Shown here: one piece after another, positions 27,458-35,743 of the stretch | Position numbering within the stretch: position 1 is the stretch's first letter | How the letters are laid out: every line of letters begins with the position of its first letter | Assembly (NCBI RefSeq): GCF_020622345.1 | Contig: NZ_JACNMO010000017.1 | Location: 1 to 64,000, forward strand | DNA from: Roseobacter weihaiensis | GTDB lineage: Bacteria > Pseudomonadota > Alphaproteobacteria > Rhodobacterales > Rhodobacteraceae | Length of the DNA: 64,000 nt | Direction: 5' to 3' | The notes under the pieces: generated by a model | Databases searched by the model: none | The model's input: only the letters and a program-made list of their open reading frames with translations | Told to the model about the DNA's origin: nothing | Position numbers and translations under genes: made by a program

Positions 27458-27986
27458 AGGGCCTAAAGGGGTACACTTCTCTGAGACGGGCCACGGGCCG
27501 ACCCTCGTGCTGATCCACGGGGTGGGGCTGACCGCAGCCCGCGCGCAGGGCGCTGAGGTTGTTTTTGGGGGCACACCTGTCACGGGGCTGAGCGATCATT
27601 ACGTCCAGCCCACGCTCGTTCTCGCCAACAATCCCAAGGTGGAGACGATGACGGTCGAGATGTTCGGCCCGGTGATGACCCTGATACCCTTCGATACCGA
27701 AGCAGAGGCCATCGCATTGGCCAATGACAGCGCGTTTGGCCTCGGATCGGGTCTCTTCACCCGCGATCTGGCCCGCGCGCACCGGGTGTCGCGCCGCATC
27801 CGGTCGGGGATCACCTGGGTCAATACCTACCGCGCGATCTCTCCGGTGGCTCCCTTTGGCGGGTTCAACCAGTCGGGCTATGGCCGTGAGGCGGACAAAG
27901 AGGCGATCCTGGACTACACGCGGGTCAAAACCACGTGGATCAATACCTCTGACGCGCCGATGGGCAATCCCTTCGTGATGCGTTAG
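27429..27986 (+). pseudogene. In-frame fusion of hydrolase start to aldehyde dehydrogenase end
   Basis: The frame from ATG 27429 begins as an alpha/beta hydrolase: SETGHGPTLVLIHGVGLT, with the HG oxyanion motif. Around 27530 it switches in frame to ARAQGAEVVFGGTPVTG, then the C-terminal third of an aldehyde dehydrogenase (EMFGPVMTLIPFDTEAEA, GGFNQSGYGREADKEAILDY). The hydrolase nucleophile and the dehydrogenase catalytic Cys region are both missing. A deletion removing the rest of the hydrolase and the first two thirds of the dehydrogenase, plus any genes between, explains this. The start overlaps the DUF1185 gene by 29 bases. Confidence 0.85.
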
Positions 27987-27989
27987 CCG

Positions 27990-28760
27990 TCACGGCCTGC
28001 GTCCGTCAAATTGCGTCACCGTCACGCCCGCAGCTTCCAGCGCCGCTCTGACAGAGCGTGCAATCTCCACCGCCGTCGGGGTGTCACCATGCAGGCAGAT
28101 GGTGTCGATATCGGTCGCGATCCGTTTGCCGGTTGCGGTGATGATGGCACCCGCTTTGACCATCTCGACCATGCGCGCCCCGGCGATATGCGGGTCGTGG
28201 ATGACCGAGCCGGGCAGGCTGCGATCTACAAGCGTTGCGTCGTCGTTATAGGCCCGGTCGGCAAAGATTTCACCCGCATAGCTGCACCCCAGATCGCGCA
28301 CGGCGGCCTCTTGCGCCGTGGCACAGAGCACCATGACGATGAGGTCGGGCGCGACGGAAAGCGCCGCCTCATAAAGATCGCGCGCCAGGGTTTCATCCTC
28401 GGACGCCATATTGGCCAGTGCGCCGTGCAGCTTGAGGTGGCGGACCTCCGCCCCCAGCGCCTTTGCCATACCGACCGAGGCGGCAACCTGATAGCGGATC
28501 GTATTTTGCAGGCTGGCGCGCGGCACGCTCATCCGTCTGCGGCCAAAGCCCTGCAAGTCGGCGAAACCGGGATGCGCGCCGATGCCCACACCATTTTCCA
28601 TCGCGGTGCGCATGGTCGCCACCATCACATCCGGGTCCCCCGCATGTGCGCCGCAGGCGATATTGGCGGAGGTCACGGTTTGCAGCAGGCTGGCGTCGTC
28701 GCCCATTTTCCAGGGACCAAAGCTTTCGCCCATATCGGCGTTGAGATCTACGTGGGTCAT
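27990..28760 (-). CDS. pxpA: 5-oxoprolinase subunit PxpA (LamB/YcsF family)
   Basis: This 256-residue protein has DLNADMGESFGPWKMGDDAS at 4-23, the signature start of the family, plus ANIACGAHAGDPDVM and GIGAHPGFADLQGFGRR with conserved His and Asp. PxpA works with PxpB and PxpC to hydrolyse 5-oxoproline (pyroglutamate) to glutamate using ATP. It is the last gene of the eight-gene leftward operon, 11 bases after pxpC. The assignment is firm because all three subunits are present. Confidence 0.93.
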   Translation of the reverse strand: MTHVDLNADMGESFGPWKMGDDASLLQTVTSANIACGAHAGDPDVMVATMRTAMENGVGIGAHPGFADLQGFGRRRMSVPRASLQNTIRYQVAASVGMAKALGAEVRHLKLHGALANMASEDETLARDLYEAALSVAPDLIVMVLCATAQEAAVRDLGCSYAGEIFADRAYNDDATLVDRSLPGSVIHDPHIAGARMVEMVKAGAIITATGKRIATDIDTICLHGDTPTAVEIARSVRAALEAAGVTVTQFDGRRP

Positions 28761-28771
28761 TTGAGGCTCCT

Positions 28772-29794
28772 TCAGGGTGCATAGGGGTCGGCGGTGGCGG
28801 ACACCGCCCCGCTGACAAGCTGGTAGCTCAGCAGGTCAGAGATATCTTTGGGGTCGCGAACCAACGGCTGCACGCGTCCGGGCAGGGCTTTGATCTCGGC
28901 ACGGGCGCGCTGTTCCAGCACGCGAGCCTCCGCCAGGGTGACAAAGCGAAACCGCAAGGCGGTGCCAACAGCGGCTTGGGCGACGCGGGGCAGGTCGCAG
29001 GGGATCACCGTGCCGATACGCGGGTAGCCGCCCGTGGTCTGGCATTCGCACATCAGCACGTAGGGCGCACCATCTCCGGTGATCTGGATATCCCCTTCGG
29101 TGATGACTTCGGACAGGATGCTGAGCCCGCCCCGGGCAGAGAAACCCGCCGCCTCGGAGGCCATGCGAATGCCCTGCCGGTTGCCCCGCGCATCGCGGTG
29201 AAACTCTGTTCGGGCAAAGCGGTCGCGGGTGTCTGCGGTGAACTGGCTGGTCTGGATGGACGGCATCACCCGGATCTCGCCGCCTGACAGGCGGTCTTCT
29301 GGTGCAAGGAGATAGCCCGCGCGATCTAAGGTCGCAGCCCCCAGCGGCAAACGCTCTCCCTTTTGCAAAAGCGCACCGATCCCTGCGGTGAGGTGGCTTG
29401 AGCGTGCGCCCATGATCTCTGGCGTGTCAAAGCCCCCCGCGACATGCAAATAGCCGTAGGTCCCCTGCCGCGCACCGCCAATTCTCAGCCTTGCCCCGGC
29501 GGGCAGGGCGTGGCTGGCGTTCCAGCGCAAAGATGCCCCGTCGAGCGTGGCGGTCATCTCTGCCCCCGTCAGGGCGATGACCGTGTCATGGGTGACCTCG
29601 AAACGCCCCCCCAGCCCGACCATTTCGATCGCCGCCAGCGTCGGGCTTTGGCTTAGGAGCGCGGCACCTTCGTGCAGGGCAAGCCTGTCAGCGGCGCCGC
29701 CTCGGGTCAGCCCGTAGGCCAGATATCCCTGACGGCCCATATCCTGCAGGGATAGGGCGGGGCCGGCCTCAAGGAGGATCAACGTCCCCGTCAT
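28772..29794 (-). CDS. pxpC: 5-oxoprolinase subunit PxpC (biotin-dependent carboxyltransferase fold)
   Basis: This 340-residue protein of the KipA/AHS2 family has the start LEAGPALSLQDMGRQGYLAY GLTRGGAAD broken across residues 8-36, the TYGYLHVAGGFDTPEIMGAR region near 112-131, and a TTGGYPRIGTVIPCDLPRVA stretch near 252-271. In the complex it is thought to take part in phosphorylation and ring opening of 5-oxoproline with PxpB. Its start overlaps the pxpB end by four bases, giving translational coupling. Confidence 0.92.
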   Translation of the reverse strand: MTGTLILLEAGPALSLQDMGRQGYLAYGLTRGGAADRLALHEGAALLSQSPTLAAIEMVGLGGRFEVTHDTVIALTGAEMTATLDGASLRWNASHALPAGARLRIGGARQGTYGYLHVAGGFDTPEIMGARSSHLTAGIGALLQKGERLPLGAATLDRAGYLLAPEDRLSGGEIRVMPSIQTSQFTADTRDRFARTEFHRDARGNRQGIRMASEAAGFSARGGLSILSEVITEGDIQITGDGAPYVLMCECQTTGGYPRIGTVIPCDLPRVAQAAVGTALRFRFVTLAEARVLEQRARAEIKALPGRVQPLVRDPKDISDLLSYQLVSGAVSATADPYAP

Positions 29795-30528
29795 GACAGC
29801 AGCTCCCGGTCCGCACCGCCTCTGCCCGAGGGATCGGACGCGACAATCCGGTCATATTCCGCGCGCGAGATCTGGGGAAAGATCAATTCATCTCCCGGTG
29901 TCAGCGCAAAGGGGTGCGGCGCGTCCTGTCGGAAGGTGCGAAAGGCGGTCTGGCCCACATGCCGCCAGCCCGTGGGGGTCGGCGCGGTAAAGACAATCAG
30001 CTGCCGGATCGCCGTCACCAGCGCGCCTGCGGGTACGCTTTTGGTCAGGCCTTGCTGGCGCGGGATATTCCATGCGGCACCCAGCTCGCCCATATAGGGT
30101 TGCCCCGGTGCAAAACCGATGGTCAGCACCCGGACCCGCGACGTGGAAAGCTGGCGGATCGCGTCCTCCGGATCAAGGCCCGCGACGGTGGCGGCCTCTT
30201 CGAGCTGCGGGGCGAGGTCGGTGCCGTAAACCGTCGGCACATGCCAAAGGCTGCGCCCCTCGGGCAGGGCTGCGGCGTACCAGTCCTGGGTGGCCAAGAG
30301 ATGCTCGAGCCGCGTTGTCAGGGCGTTCAAATCCACTTCCACAAGATCAATCGCCAGATAGACAGAGACCAGCGACATCGACGTCTCGTGGACCTCTGGC
30401 CAGTTTTCCGCTTCGACCGCCGTGCGAAACGCCAGGGCCGCGCGATTGGCAGGGCCGCTCATCTCACCCGCGAAGGTTACGAGCAGACCGGAGAGGCCGA
30501 CCGGTTTTATCTCCGGGTCACCGCTCAT
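29791..30528 (-). CDS. pxpB: 5-oxoprolinase subunit PxpB (KipI/AHS1 family)
   Basis: This 245-residue protein carries IGFAPGQPYMGELG near 156-169, VPAGALVTAIRQLIVFTAPT and GWRHVGQTAFRTF, matching the AHS1 allophanate hydrolase-like domain. In Bacillus the homologue KipI also inhibits a sporulation kinase, but with pxpA and pxpC adjacent the metabolic role is the safer call. The gene begins one base after the BASS-type transporter stop and overlaps pxpC by four bases. Confidence 0.92.
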   Translation of the reverse strand: MSGDPEIKPVGLSGLLVTFAGEMSGPANRAALAFRTAVEAENWPEVHETSMSLVSVYLAIDLVEVDLNALTTRLEHLLATQDWYAAALPEGRSLWHVPTVYGTDLAPQLEEAATVAGLDPEDAIRQLSTSRVRVLTIGFAPGQPYMGELGAAWNIPRQQGLTKSVPAGALVTAIRQLIVFTAPTPTGWRHVGQTAFRTFRQDAPHPFALTPGDELIFPQISRAEYDRIVASDPSGRGGADRELLS

Positions 30529-30529
30529 G

Positions 30530-31459
30530 TCAGCGCTCCGGTTGGTAGAGCCTGCGCAGCAGAATGGGGGTGAGATACATGGGCAATTGCCAGCATCCGA
30601 TAAAGACCATCAGCGGGGCCACAATCTGATCGGGCAGCGCCACCAGAAAGAGCGCGATGTTGCGGTTGCCGGCCCCGATGGCCAGCGGCCCCGCCACGGG
30701 GTGCAGGTCTGTGCCGCGCAGGGTGCGGTAGACGGTGATCTGTGTGCCGTAGCTGATCGAGAACGCCAGCACCGCCCAGAGCGCCACCGCCCCCGGATCG
30801 CTGCGCAGGGCCGGGTTCAAGGCGGCCATCAGGCCCACAACGATCACGGCGAAGGCCAGCACCGACAGACCGTCGAGCGCCTTGACCTGGCCTGCATCCG
30901 GGGCCGGAAAGAACACCCCGCGCAGCCCAAACCCCAGACCGGTGGCAAGCGCGATCACCGCAAGCAGCGTTACCGCCGCGTGCAGGGTGGCCTGCGGATC
31001 GCCGAGTTGCGGCATCAGGCTCAACAGCGGCAATACGGTCAGCGGAAAGAGGGCTGTGCCAAGCACCATGATCTGCATCATGCGCCCGGCGTTCTGCCCC
31101 AGCAGCAGCGCCAGATTGGGAGAGCCCGAAACCGCAGGGGCGGCGGTGGCCAGAACCATGGCCAACGCCACCGGCGACTGCGCGATCCCGATGCCCCAAC
31201 ACAGCCCCAGCAGCATCAGGGGCAAGGCAAGCTGCAAGACCAGCACCGACCCCAGCCCCCACCGCAGGTCCGAGAGCGCCCCGCGGGCAGCCTGATGCCC
31301 GATCCGCAGTGCCGTGATGATCAGCAGCACCGCGATCATCTGCGGCAACCACGGCTGCAGGGCAGCGGCAAGGCCGGGCAGGGCCAGCCCCGCCACCAAC
31401 CCGATGATGAGGGCCATCCTCGCATTGTCCGAGATGTGCCATAGCAGACCTTTCAACAC
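30530..31459 (-). CDS. BASS-family (bile acid:sodium symporter-like) membrane protein
   Basis: This 309-residue protein has about nine hydrophobic segments. The region PAVSGSPNLALLLGQNAGRM near 117-136 and GAGNRNIALFLVALP near 263-277 correspond to the crossover motifs of the BASS/AEC superfamily. The GTG start at 31459 overlaps the dctM stop by one base (TAGTG). Its place between TRAP genes and pxpB suggests transport of the same substrate, or export of a product. Direction and ion coupling cannot be read. Confidence 0.75.
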   Translation of the reverse strand: MLKGLLWHISDNARMALIIGLVAGLALPGLAAALQPWLPQMIAVLLIITALRIGHQAARGALSDLRWGLGSVLVLQLALPLMLLGLCWGIGIAQSPVALAMVLATAAPAVSGSPNLALLLGQNAGRMMQIMVLGTALFPLTVLPLLSLMPQLGDPQATLHAAVTLLAVIALATGLGFGLRGVFFPAPDAGQVKALDGLSVLAFAVIVVGLMAALNPALRSDPGAVALWAVLAFSISYGTQITVYRTLRGTDLHPVAGPLAIGAGNRNIALFLVALPDQIVAPLMVFIGCWQLPMYLTPILLRRLYQPER

Positions 31460-32769
31460 TAACCGGGGCTTTGCCTGAGGTTGTCAGGCAACCAGGTGGC
31501 AATCTGCGGAAACCAGATCAGGACAAAGACCATCAGCACCATGATGAGGAACATGGGCAGCGCGGCATTGGTGATGTAGCCCATCTCGTGCCGGGTCATC
31601 CCCTGCAGCACAAAGAGGTTGAACCCGATGGGCGGCGTAATCTGGGCCATCTCGACCACGACAACCACGAAGATGCCGAACCATATGAGGTCAATGCCCG
31701 CCTCCCGGACCATCGGCTCCACGATGGCCATGGTCAGCACCACGGCGGAAATCCCGTCCAGGAACATGCCGAGGATGATGTAGAAGACCAAGAGCGCCAT
31801 CAGCAATTCGAACCGGCCCAGCTCCATTGCGGCGATCCCGTCCGCCAGGGCGCGTGGCAGCCCGGTGAACCCCATCGAAAGTTTCAGGAAAGCGGCCCCG
31901 GCAAGGATCAGCGCAATCATGGCCGAGGTGCGCATCGCGCCCATCAGGCTGGCCCTGAAGGATGCGACCGTCAGAGACCCCTGCGTGAGCGCCAGCACCA
32001 GAGAGCCGATCACCCCGATGGCGGCCGCTTCGGTTGCCGTTGCATAGCCCAGATACATCGACCCGATCACCACCGCGATCAGCGCAAACAACGGGGCAAG
32101 AAACCGCGAATTCCGAAGTTTGTCGCCAAAGCTCATGCCTTTTTCAAGCTGCGGGTTCCAGTCTTTCGACGTGAACGAGACAATCGCCACATAGGTCATG
32201 AACATCCCCGCAAGGATGAGGCCCGGAAAGACACCGGCAAAGAACAGCTTGGTGATGCTTTCATTCACACTCACACCGTAGACGATCAGCGCCAGGGAGG
32301 GCGGGATCATCAGCCCCAGGGTGGCCGCCCCCGCCAGCGTCCCGATGACCATCTTTTCAGGGTACCGGCGTGCGCGCAGCTCCGGGATCGCCATCTTGCC
32401 CACGGTGGTCAGGGTTGCGGCGGAAGACCCGGAGACCGCGGCGAAAACGGTGCAGGAGACGATGTTGGTATGCACCAGCCCGCCCGGCAATCGTGCGAGC
32501 CATGGCGAGAGGCCCTTGAACATATCCTCGCTGAGCCTTGTGCGGTAGAGGATCTCGCCCATCCAGATAAAGAGCGGCAAGGCTGTCAGCGTCCAACTGC
32601 TGGAAGAGGCCCAGATGGTGGTGATCATCGCGTCACCGGCAGGCCGGGTGGTGAACAGCTCCATCCCGACCCAGGCCACGCCCATCAGCGCCAGCCCGAC
32701 CCAGACCCCGGTCCCTAAAAGCAGAAAGAGAACCGCCAGAAAAAGCGCAATCGCGTAGAGTTCCGTCAT
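31459..32769 (-). CDS. dctM: TRAP transporter large permease (DctM family)
   Basis: This 436-residue protein has about twelve membrane segments. The start MTELYAIALF at 32769 is four bases after the small permease stop; a frame extending to 32823 would overlap that gene. Typical DctM features are PLFIWMGEILYRTRLSEDMF, LIPPSLALIVYGVSVNESIT and PPIGFNLFVLQGM near the C-terminus. Together with DctQ and the DctP receptor it forms a sodium-driven secondary importer of organic acids. Confidence 0.93.
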   Translation of the reverse strand: MTELYAIALFLAVLFLLLGTGVWVGLALMGVAWVGMELFTTRPAGDAMITTIWASSSSWTLTALPLFIWMGEILYRTRLSEDMFKGLSPWLARLPGGLVHTNIVSCTVFAAVSGSSAATLTTVGKMAIPELRARRYPEKMVIGTLAGAATLGLMIPPSLALIVYGVSVNESITKLFFAGVFPGLILAGMFMTYVAIVSFTSKDWNPQLEKGMSFGDKLRNSRFLAPLFALIAVVIGSMYLGYATATEAAAIGVIGSLVLALTQGSLTVASFRASLMGAMRTSAMIALILAGAAFLKLSMGFTGLPRALADGIAAMELGRFELLMALLVFYIILGMFLDGISAVVLTMAIVEPMVREAGIDLIWFGIFVVVVVEMAQITPPIGFNLFVLQGMTRHEMGYITNAALPMFLIMVLMVFVLIWFPQIATWLPDNLRQSPG

Positions 32770-32773
32770 CTGC

Positions 32774-33298
32774 CTATACCTCGAGTGTGTCGTCGACCGT
32801 GTCGCGGACGATCCGGTGGTCACGCTTGAAGAGGACGTGGAACAGGTTGTCGGTCAGCGCGAGGGCGAGCATGCCGCCGCCGATGACCATGACCGATTGT
32901 GGCATCCACAGGGCGATGGCGTCCTGACCCTGGCTGACCTCGTTGAATTTCCAGGACCAGTAGACAAACCAATAGGCGTAGTAGGTGAAATACCATGCAA
33001 TCGCCGCCCCAAGCCCGAAGCACCAGATCTCCAGCAGCCGTTTGGGGCCTTTGGGCACCGCGTTCAGCAGGATCGAGACGCGAATATGCGCGCCATGGTT
33101 CAGCGCATTGGCAAAGGCCAGAAAGCTCGCAGCCGCCATGGCGTAGCCGGCATAATTGGGCGCACCGGGAAAGATTTCCCCCGTCCAGCGGGCGACCATC
33201 TGCGCCACGATCAGCAGCAGGATCGAAATCAGGCAGAGCGCGGCCAGTACGCCGGAGGCCAGATAGAGGAAATCCAGTGTTTTTCGGAGAGCGGTCAC
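32774..33298 (-). CDS. dctQ: TRAP transporter small permease (DctQ family)
   Basis: This 174-residue protein has four membrane segments. Conserved elements are RWTGEIFPGAPNYAGYAMAA and FANALNHGAHIRVSILLN near residues 37-76, including the Arg and His positions usual for DctQ, and MPQSVMVIGGGMLALAL near the end. It lies between the receptor gene (60-base gap with a hairpin) and the large permease (4-base gap). Confidence 0.92.
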   Translation of the reverse strand: MTALRKTLDFLYLASGVLAALCLISILLLIVAQMVARWTGEIFPGAPNYAGYAMAAASFLAFANALNHGAHIRVSILLNAVPKGPKRLLEIWCFGLGAAIAWYFTYYAYWFVYWSWKFNEVSQGQDAIALWMPQSVMVIGGGMLALALTDNLFHVLFKRDHRIVRDTVDDTLEV

Positions 33299-33325
33299 GG
33301 TCAGGCCCCCTTCGTGAGGTCAAAG

Positions 33326-33350
33326 GGGCGGCCCGGCATCAGGGCCACCC
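33326..33350 (-). promoter_or_regulatory. GC-rich hairpin between dctP and dctQ
   Basis: In the sense of transcription, GGGTGGCCC (33350-33342) pairs with GGGCCGCCC (33334-33326), with one G-U pair and a 7-base loop, eight bases after the dctP stop. No T-run follows. It matches the position of hairpins after the other two receptor genes at 3973-4007 and 21649-21679. Confidence 0.55.
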
Positions 33351-33358
33351 ACTTGGGA

Positions 33359-34348
33359 TTATTGCGCCGCTTTGAAGGCATCGACGAGGGCCGCGCCCTC
33401 TTCACCGGCAGCTTCCAGCCATTCGGCGGTCATGGTGGCCCCAATCTCGCGCAGTTCGGCCATTAGTGCATCCCCCGCTGGCTGCACGGTCATGCCGCCT
33501 TCGGCCAGACCGTCCATGGTGAACTGCGTGTAATCCTTGGAGGCCTGCAGACCCCGCGCCTCGGCCTCGGCCGCACAGGCAAGGATCGCTTCCTTGTTGG
33601 TATCCGAGACCTCGGACCAGACGTCCTGATTGACCATCACGTAGTTGCGCGGCAGCCAGGCGTCGACTTCATAGAAATGCGTCAGGCTCTCCCAGACCTT
33701 GCGGTCGTAGCCGGTGGCCCCGGAGGACACCATGCTTTCGGCCACACCGGTGGCGAAGGCCTGGCTGATCTCTGCCGCCTCGACGGTGACGGGCAACATG
33801 CCCGTCAGTTCGGCCAGACGGCTTGTGGTGTTGTTGTAGGAGCGGAACTTGACGCCCTCCATATCCGCGACGCTGTTCACTTCCTTCTTGAAATAGAGTC
33901 CTTGCGGCGGCCATGGCACGGCGTAGAGCAGCTCGAGGTTCTGCTCGTCCAGCAGCGCTTCAATCTTGGGCTTGGCGGCCTCGTAAAGCTTCTCGCTATC
34001 CTCGAACGAGGGCGCGAGGAAAGGCACGGAATCGAATCCGAAGACCGCACTTTCGTTCTGGTGGGCTGAGAGGATTCGCTCGCCAATCTGAACCTGACCT
34101 GTCTGGATCGCGCGTTTGATATCTGCACCCGCAAAGAGTGATCCACCCGGATGTACCTCGATCGTGATCTCGCCGTTTGTGCCGGCCCCCACGCAGTCGG
34201 CAAAGGCCACGCCGTTTTCCGAATGGAAGTTGGAGGCGGAATAGGCCATCGGCATGTCCCATTTCTCTGCCGCAAAACCGGGCGCTGTGGCCCCGATCAA
34301 AAGTGCAGCACCCGCGGCACCGGCCATGAATTTCCCTGTCAAAGTCAT
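33359..34348 (-). CDS. dctP: TRAP transporter periplasmic receptor (DctP family)
   Basis: This 329-residue binding protein has a signal peptide ending near residue 27 (PGFAA|EKW). The AAGG-like RAIQTGQVQIGE and the central KFRSYNNTTSRLAELTGMLP segment contain the conserved Arg that binds the ligand carboxylate in DctP proteins. It follows the dadA-like gene by 21 bases with a good AAGGAG site. The Bordetella receptors DctP6/DctP7 bind pyroglutamate, and the pxp genes in this operon make pyroglutamate a reasonable ligand here, but this is inference. Confidence 0.9.
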   Translation of the reverse strand: MTLTGKFMAGAAGAALLIGATAPGFAAEKWDMPMAYSASNFHSENGVAFADCVGAGTNGEITIEVHPGGSLFAGADIKRAIQTGQVQIGERILSAHQNESAVFGFDSVPFLAPSFEDSEKLYEAAKPKIEALLDEQNLELLYAVPWPPQGLYFKKEVNSVADMEGVKFRSYNNTTSRLAELTGMLPVTVEAAEISQAFATGVAESMVSSGATGYDRKVWESLTHFYEVDAWLPRNYVMVNQDVWSEVSDTNKEAILACAAEAEARGLQASKDYTQFTMDGLAEGGMTVQPAGDALMAELREIGATMTAEWLEAAGEEGAALVDAFKAAQ

Positions 34349-34369
34349 CGTGTTCTCCTTGTTGAATTT

Positions 34370-35608
34370 TTATGCGAACCGTTGCGGTGCGTAGGCGCTC
34401 AGGTCCATGTTTGTGGGCTGTCCGGTCACAAGACCTGCAATCAGACGGCCCGTTTTGGGCCCGCCCGTCAAGCCGATGTGATGATGACCGAAGGCGGTAA
34501 AAACCCGGCTTGACCCAATCTGCCCGATCAGAGGCAGGCTGTCGCTGGGAGCGGGCCTGTGCCCCAGCCATTCGATCTCTGCTGTGGCGGTCATTTTGGG
34601 AAAGGTGGCGCGGGTCTTTTTCCGCAACAGCGCCAGCGGCGCTTTGGAAGGGCCCGCCTCCAGCCCGCCAAGCTCCACCACCCCCGCACAGCGCACCCCT
34701 TGCGTCATCGGCGTGGCGACAAACTTGCCAGCCGCCACCATCGTGGGGCGGCTGGGCCCGCCTTGGGCGTTTTCATAGACGATGTGGTAGCCGCGCTCCG
34801 CCTCCAGCGGCACATTCAACCCCAGTTTGCGCATTAGGGGTTTTGACCAGACACCGGTCGCCAGGACAACATCATCGCAGGCGATCCGGCCTGTGCTGGT
34901 CTCCACCCCGTGAATTGCCCCGCCACGAAGGTCGAAGTCGGTCACGTCGGCGGTTCTGATCGCGCCGCCTATCCCCTTGAACGCCTCTGCCAGGGCCCGC
35001 ACATATCCTCCGGGGTCGCGGATAAAACCGTGGTCTTTCAGGGTGGCGAGTAGCTTGATGTCAGGGCTGATATTGGGTTCATAGTCCAGAACATCGCGCC
35101 CCTCTATCAGTTGTGGTTCAAATCCTGCGGTCTTTCGCAGCGCCCAGACATAGGCCTCAGCCTCAAAGGCGGCACGGTCGCGATAGGCAAAGCAGTAATC
35201 GCTGTCGGTCACCCACTTTGTCAGGCCCAGCTCGGCAACCAGCGCCCTGTGCTGCAACACGCTGTCGGACACGATCGGTGTCAGGTCCTTTGCGATGCGC
35301 CGCGTATCGCTGTCGTTGGCATTCGCAAGATAGCGCATCAGCCATGGCATCAGCCTGGGCAGATAGCCCCAGCGCAGATAGAGCGGAAAGTCACGCGACA
35401 AGAGCATCCCCGGCGCCTTGGGGATCAGACCGGGGGTTGTCACCGGGACCATCGAGACCGCCGCCAGAACGCCCGCGTTCCCGTGCGAGGTCCCCTCGCC
35501 GGGCCCCAGACGATCCACGATTGTGACCTCTGCCCCGGCGCGCCGCAGCCAGATGCCGGTTGAAACACCGACGATCCCGGCACCAACCACCACAACATGC
35601 TGGGTCAC
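34370..35608 (-). CDS. FAD-dependent D-amino acid dehydrogenase-like oxidoreductase (DadA family)
   Basis: This 412-residue DAO-fold enzyme has the N-terminal FAD motif VVVGAGIVGVSTGIWLRRAG at 5-24. PLEAERGYHIVYENAQGGPS near 266-285 and EWLGHRPAPSDSLPLIGQIG near 362-381 match DadA, including the RP/SLP ligand-contact region. It should oxidise a D-amino acid or related imino acid to a keto acid and pass electrons to quinone. It is the first gene of the leftward operon ending in pxpA and faces a racemase and a MarR-like regulator. The preferred substrate may be D-glutamate or D-proline-like; the sequence does not decide. Confidence 0.85.
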   Translation of the reverse strand: MTQHVVVVGAGIVGVSTGIWLRRAGAEVTIVDRLGPGEGTSHGNAGVLAAVSMVPVTTPGLIPKAPGMLLSRDFPLYLRWGYLPRLMPWLMRYLANANDSDTRRIAKDLTPIVSDSVLQHRALVAELGLTKWVTDSDYCFAYRDRAAFEAEAYVWALRKTAGFEPQLIEGRDVLDYEPNISPDIKLLATLKDHGFIRDPGGYVRALAEAFKGIGGAIRTADVTDFDLRGGAIHGVETSTGRIACDDVVLATGVWSKPLMRKLGLNVPLEAERGYHIVYENAQGGPSRPTMVAAGKFVATPMTQGVRCAGVVELGGLEAGPSKAPLALLRKKTRATFPKMTATAEIEWLGHRPAPSDSLPLIGQIGSSRVFTAFGHHHIGLTGGPKTGRLIAGLVTGQPTNMDLSAYAPQRFA

Positions 35609-35697
35609 GGTCGGCCTCCAGATTTGCGCAGTTGACCGGGCAATGGTTTCTCCAGCACTGATTCCCTAGGGTCAATAGTGACCAACTTTTACAACAC

Positions 35698-35714
35698 GTC
35701 AACAAAATGTTGAC
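35698..35714. promoter_or_regulatory. Palindromic operator candidate in the divergent promoter region
   Basis: GTCAACA, a 3-base centre (AAA), then TGTTGAC form a perfect 17-base palindrome, 29 bases before the regulator start and 89 bases before the dadA-like start. A second, shorter inverted repeat GGTCA-N4-TGACC lies at 35670-35683. Both are well placed for binding by the MarR-like protein encoded at 35744, controlling both directions. TTGACA at 35710-35715 could also be a -35 element. The symmetry is seen; binding is inferred. Confidence 0.55.
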
Positions 35715-35743
35715 AAATTATCTGCACCTGTCAGAGTTTCTGC

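Noticed and set aside
31471-32718. 415-codon plus-strand frame opposite dctM
   Set aside because: The translation is rich in His, Gln and Asp as expected from the antisense of a membrane protein gene.
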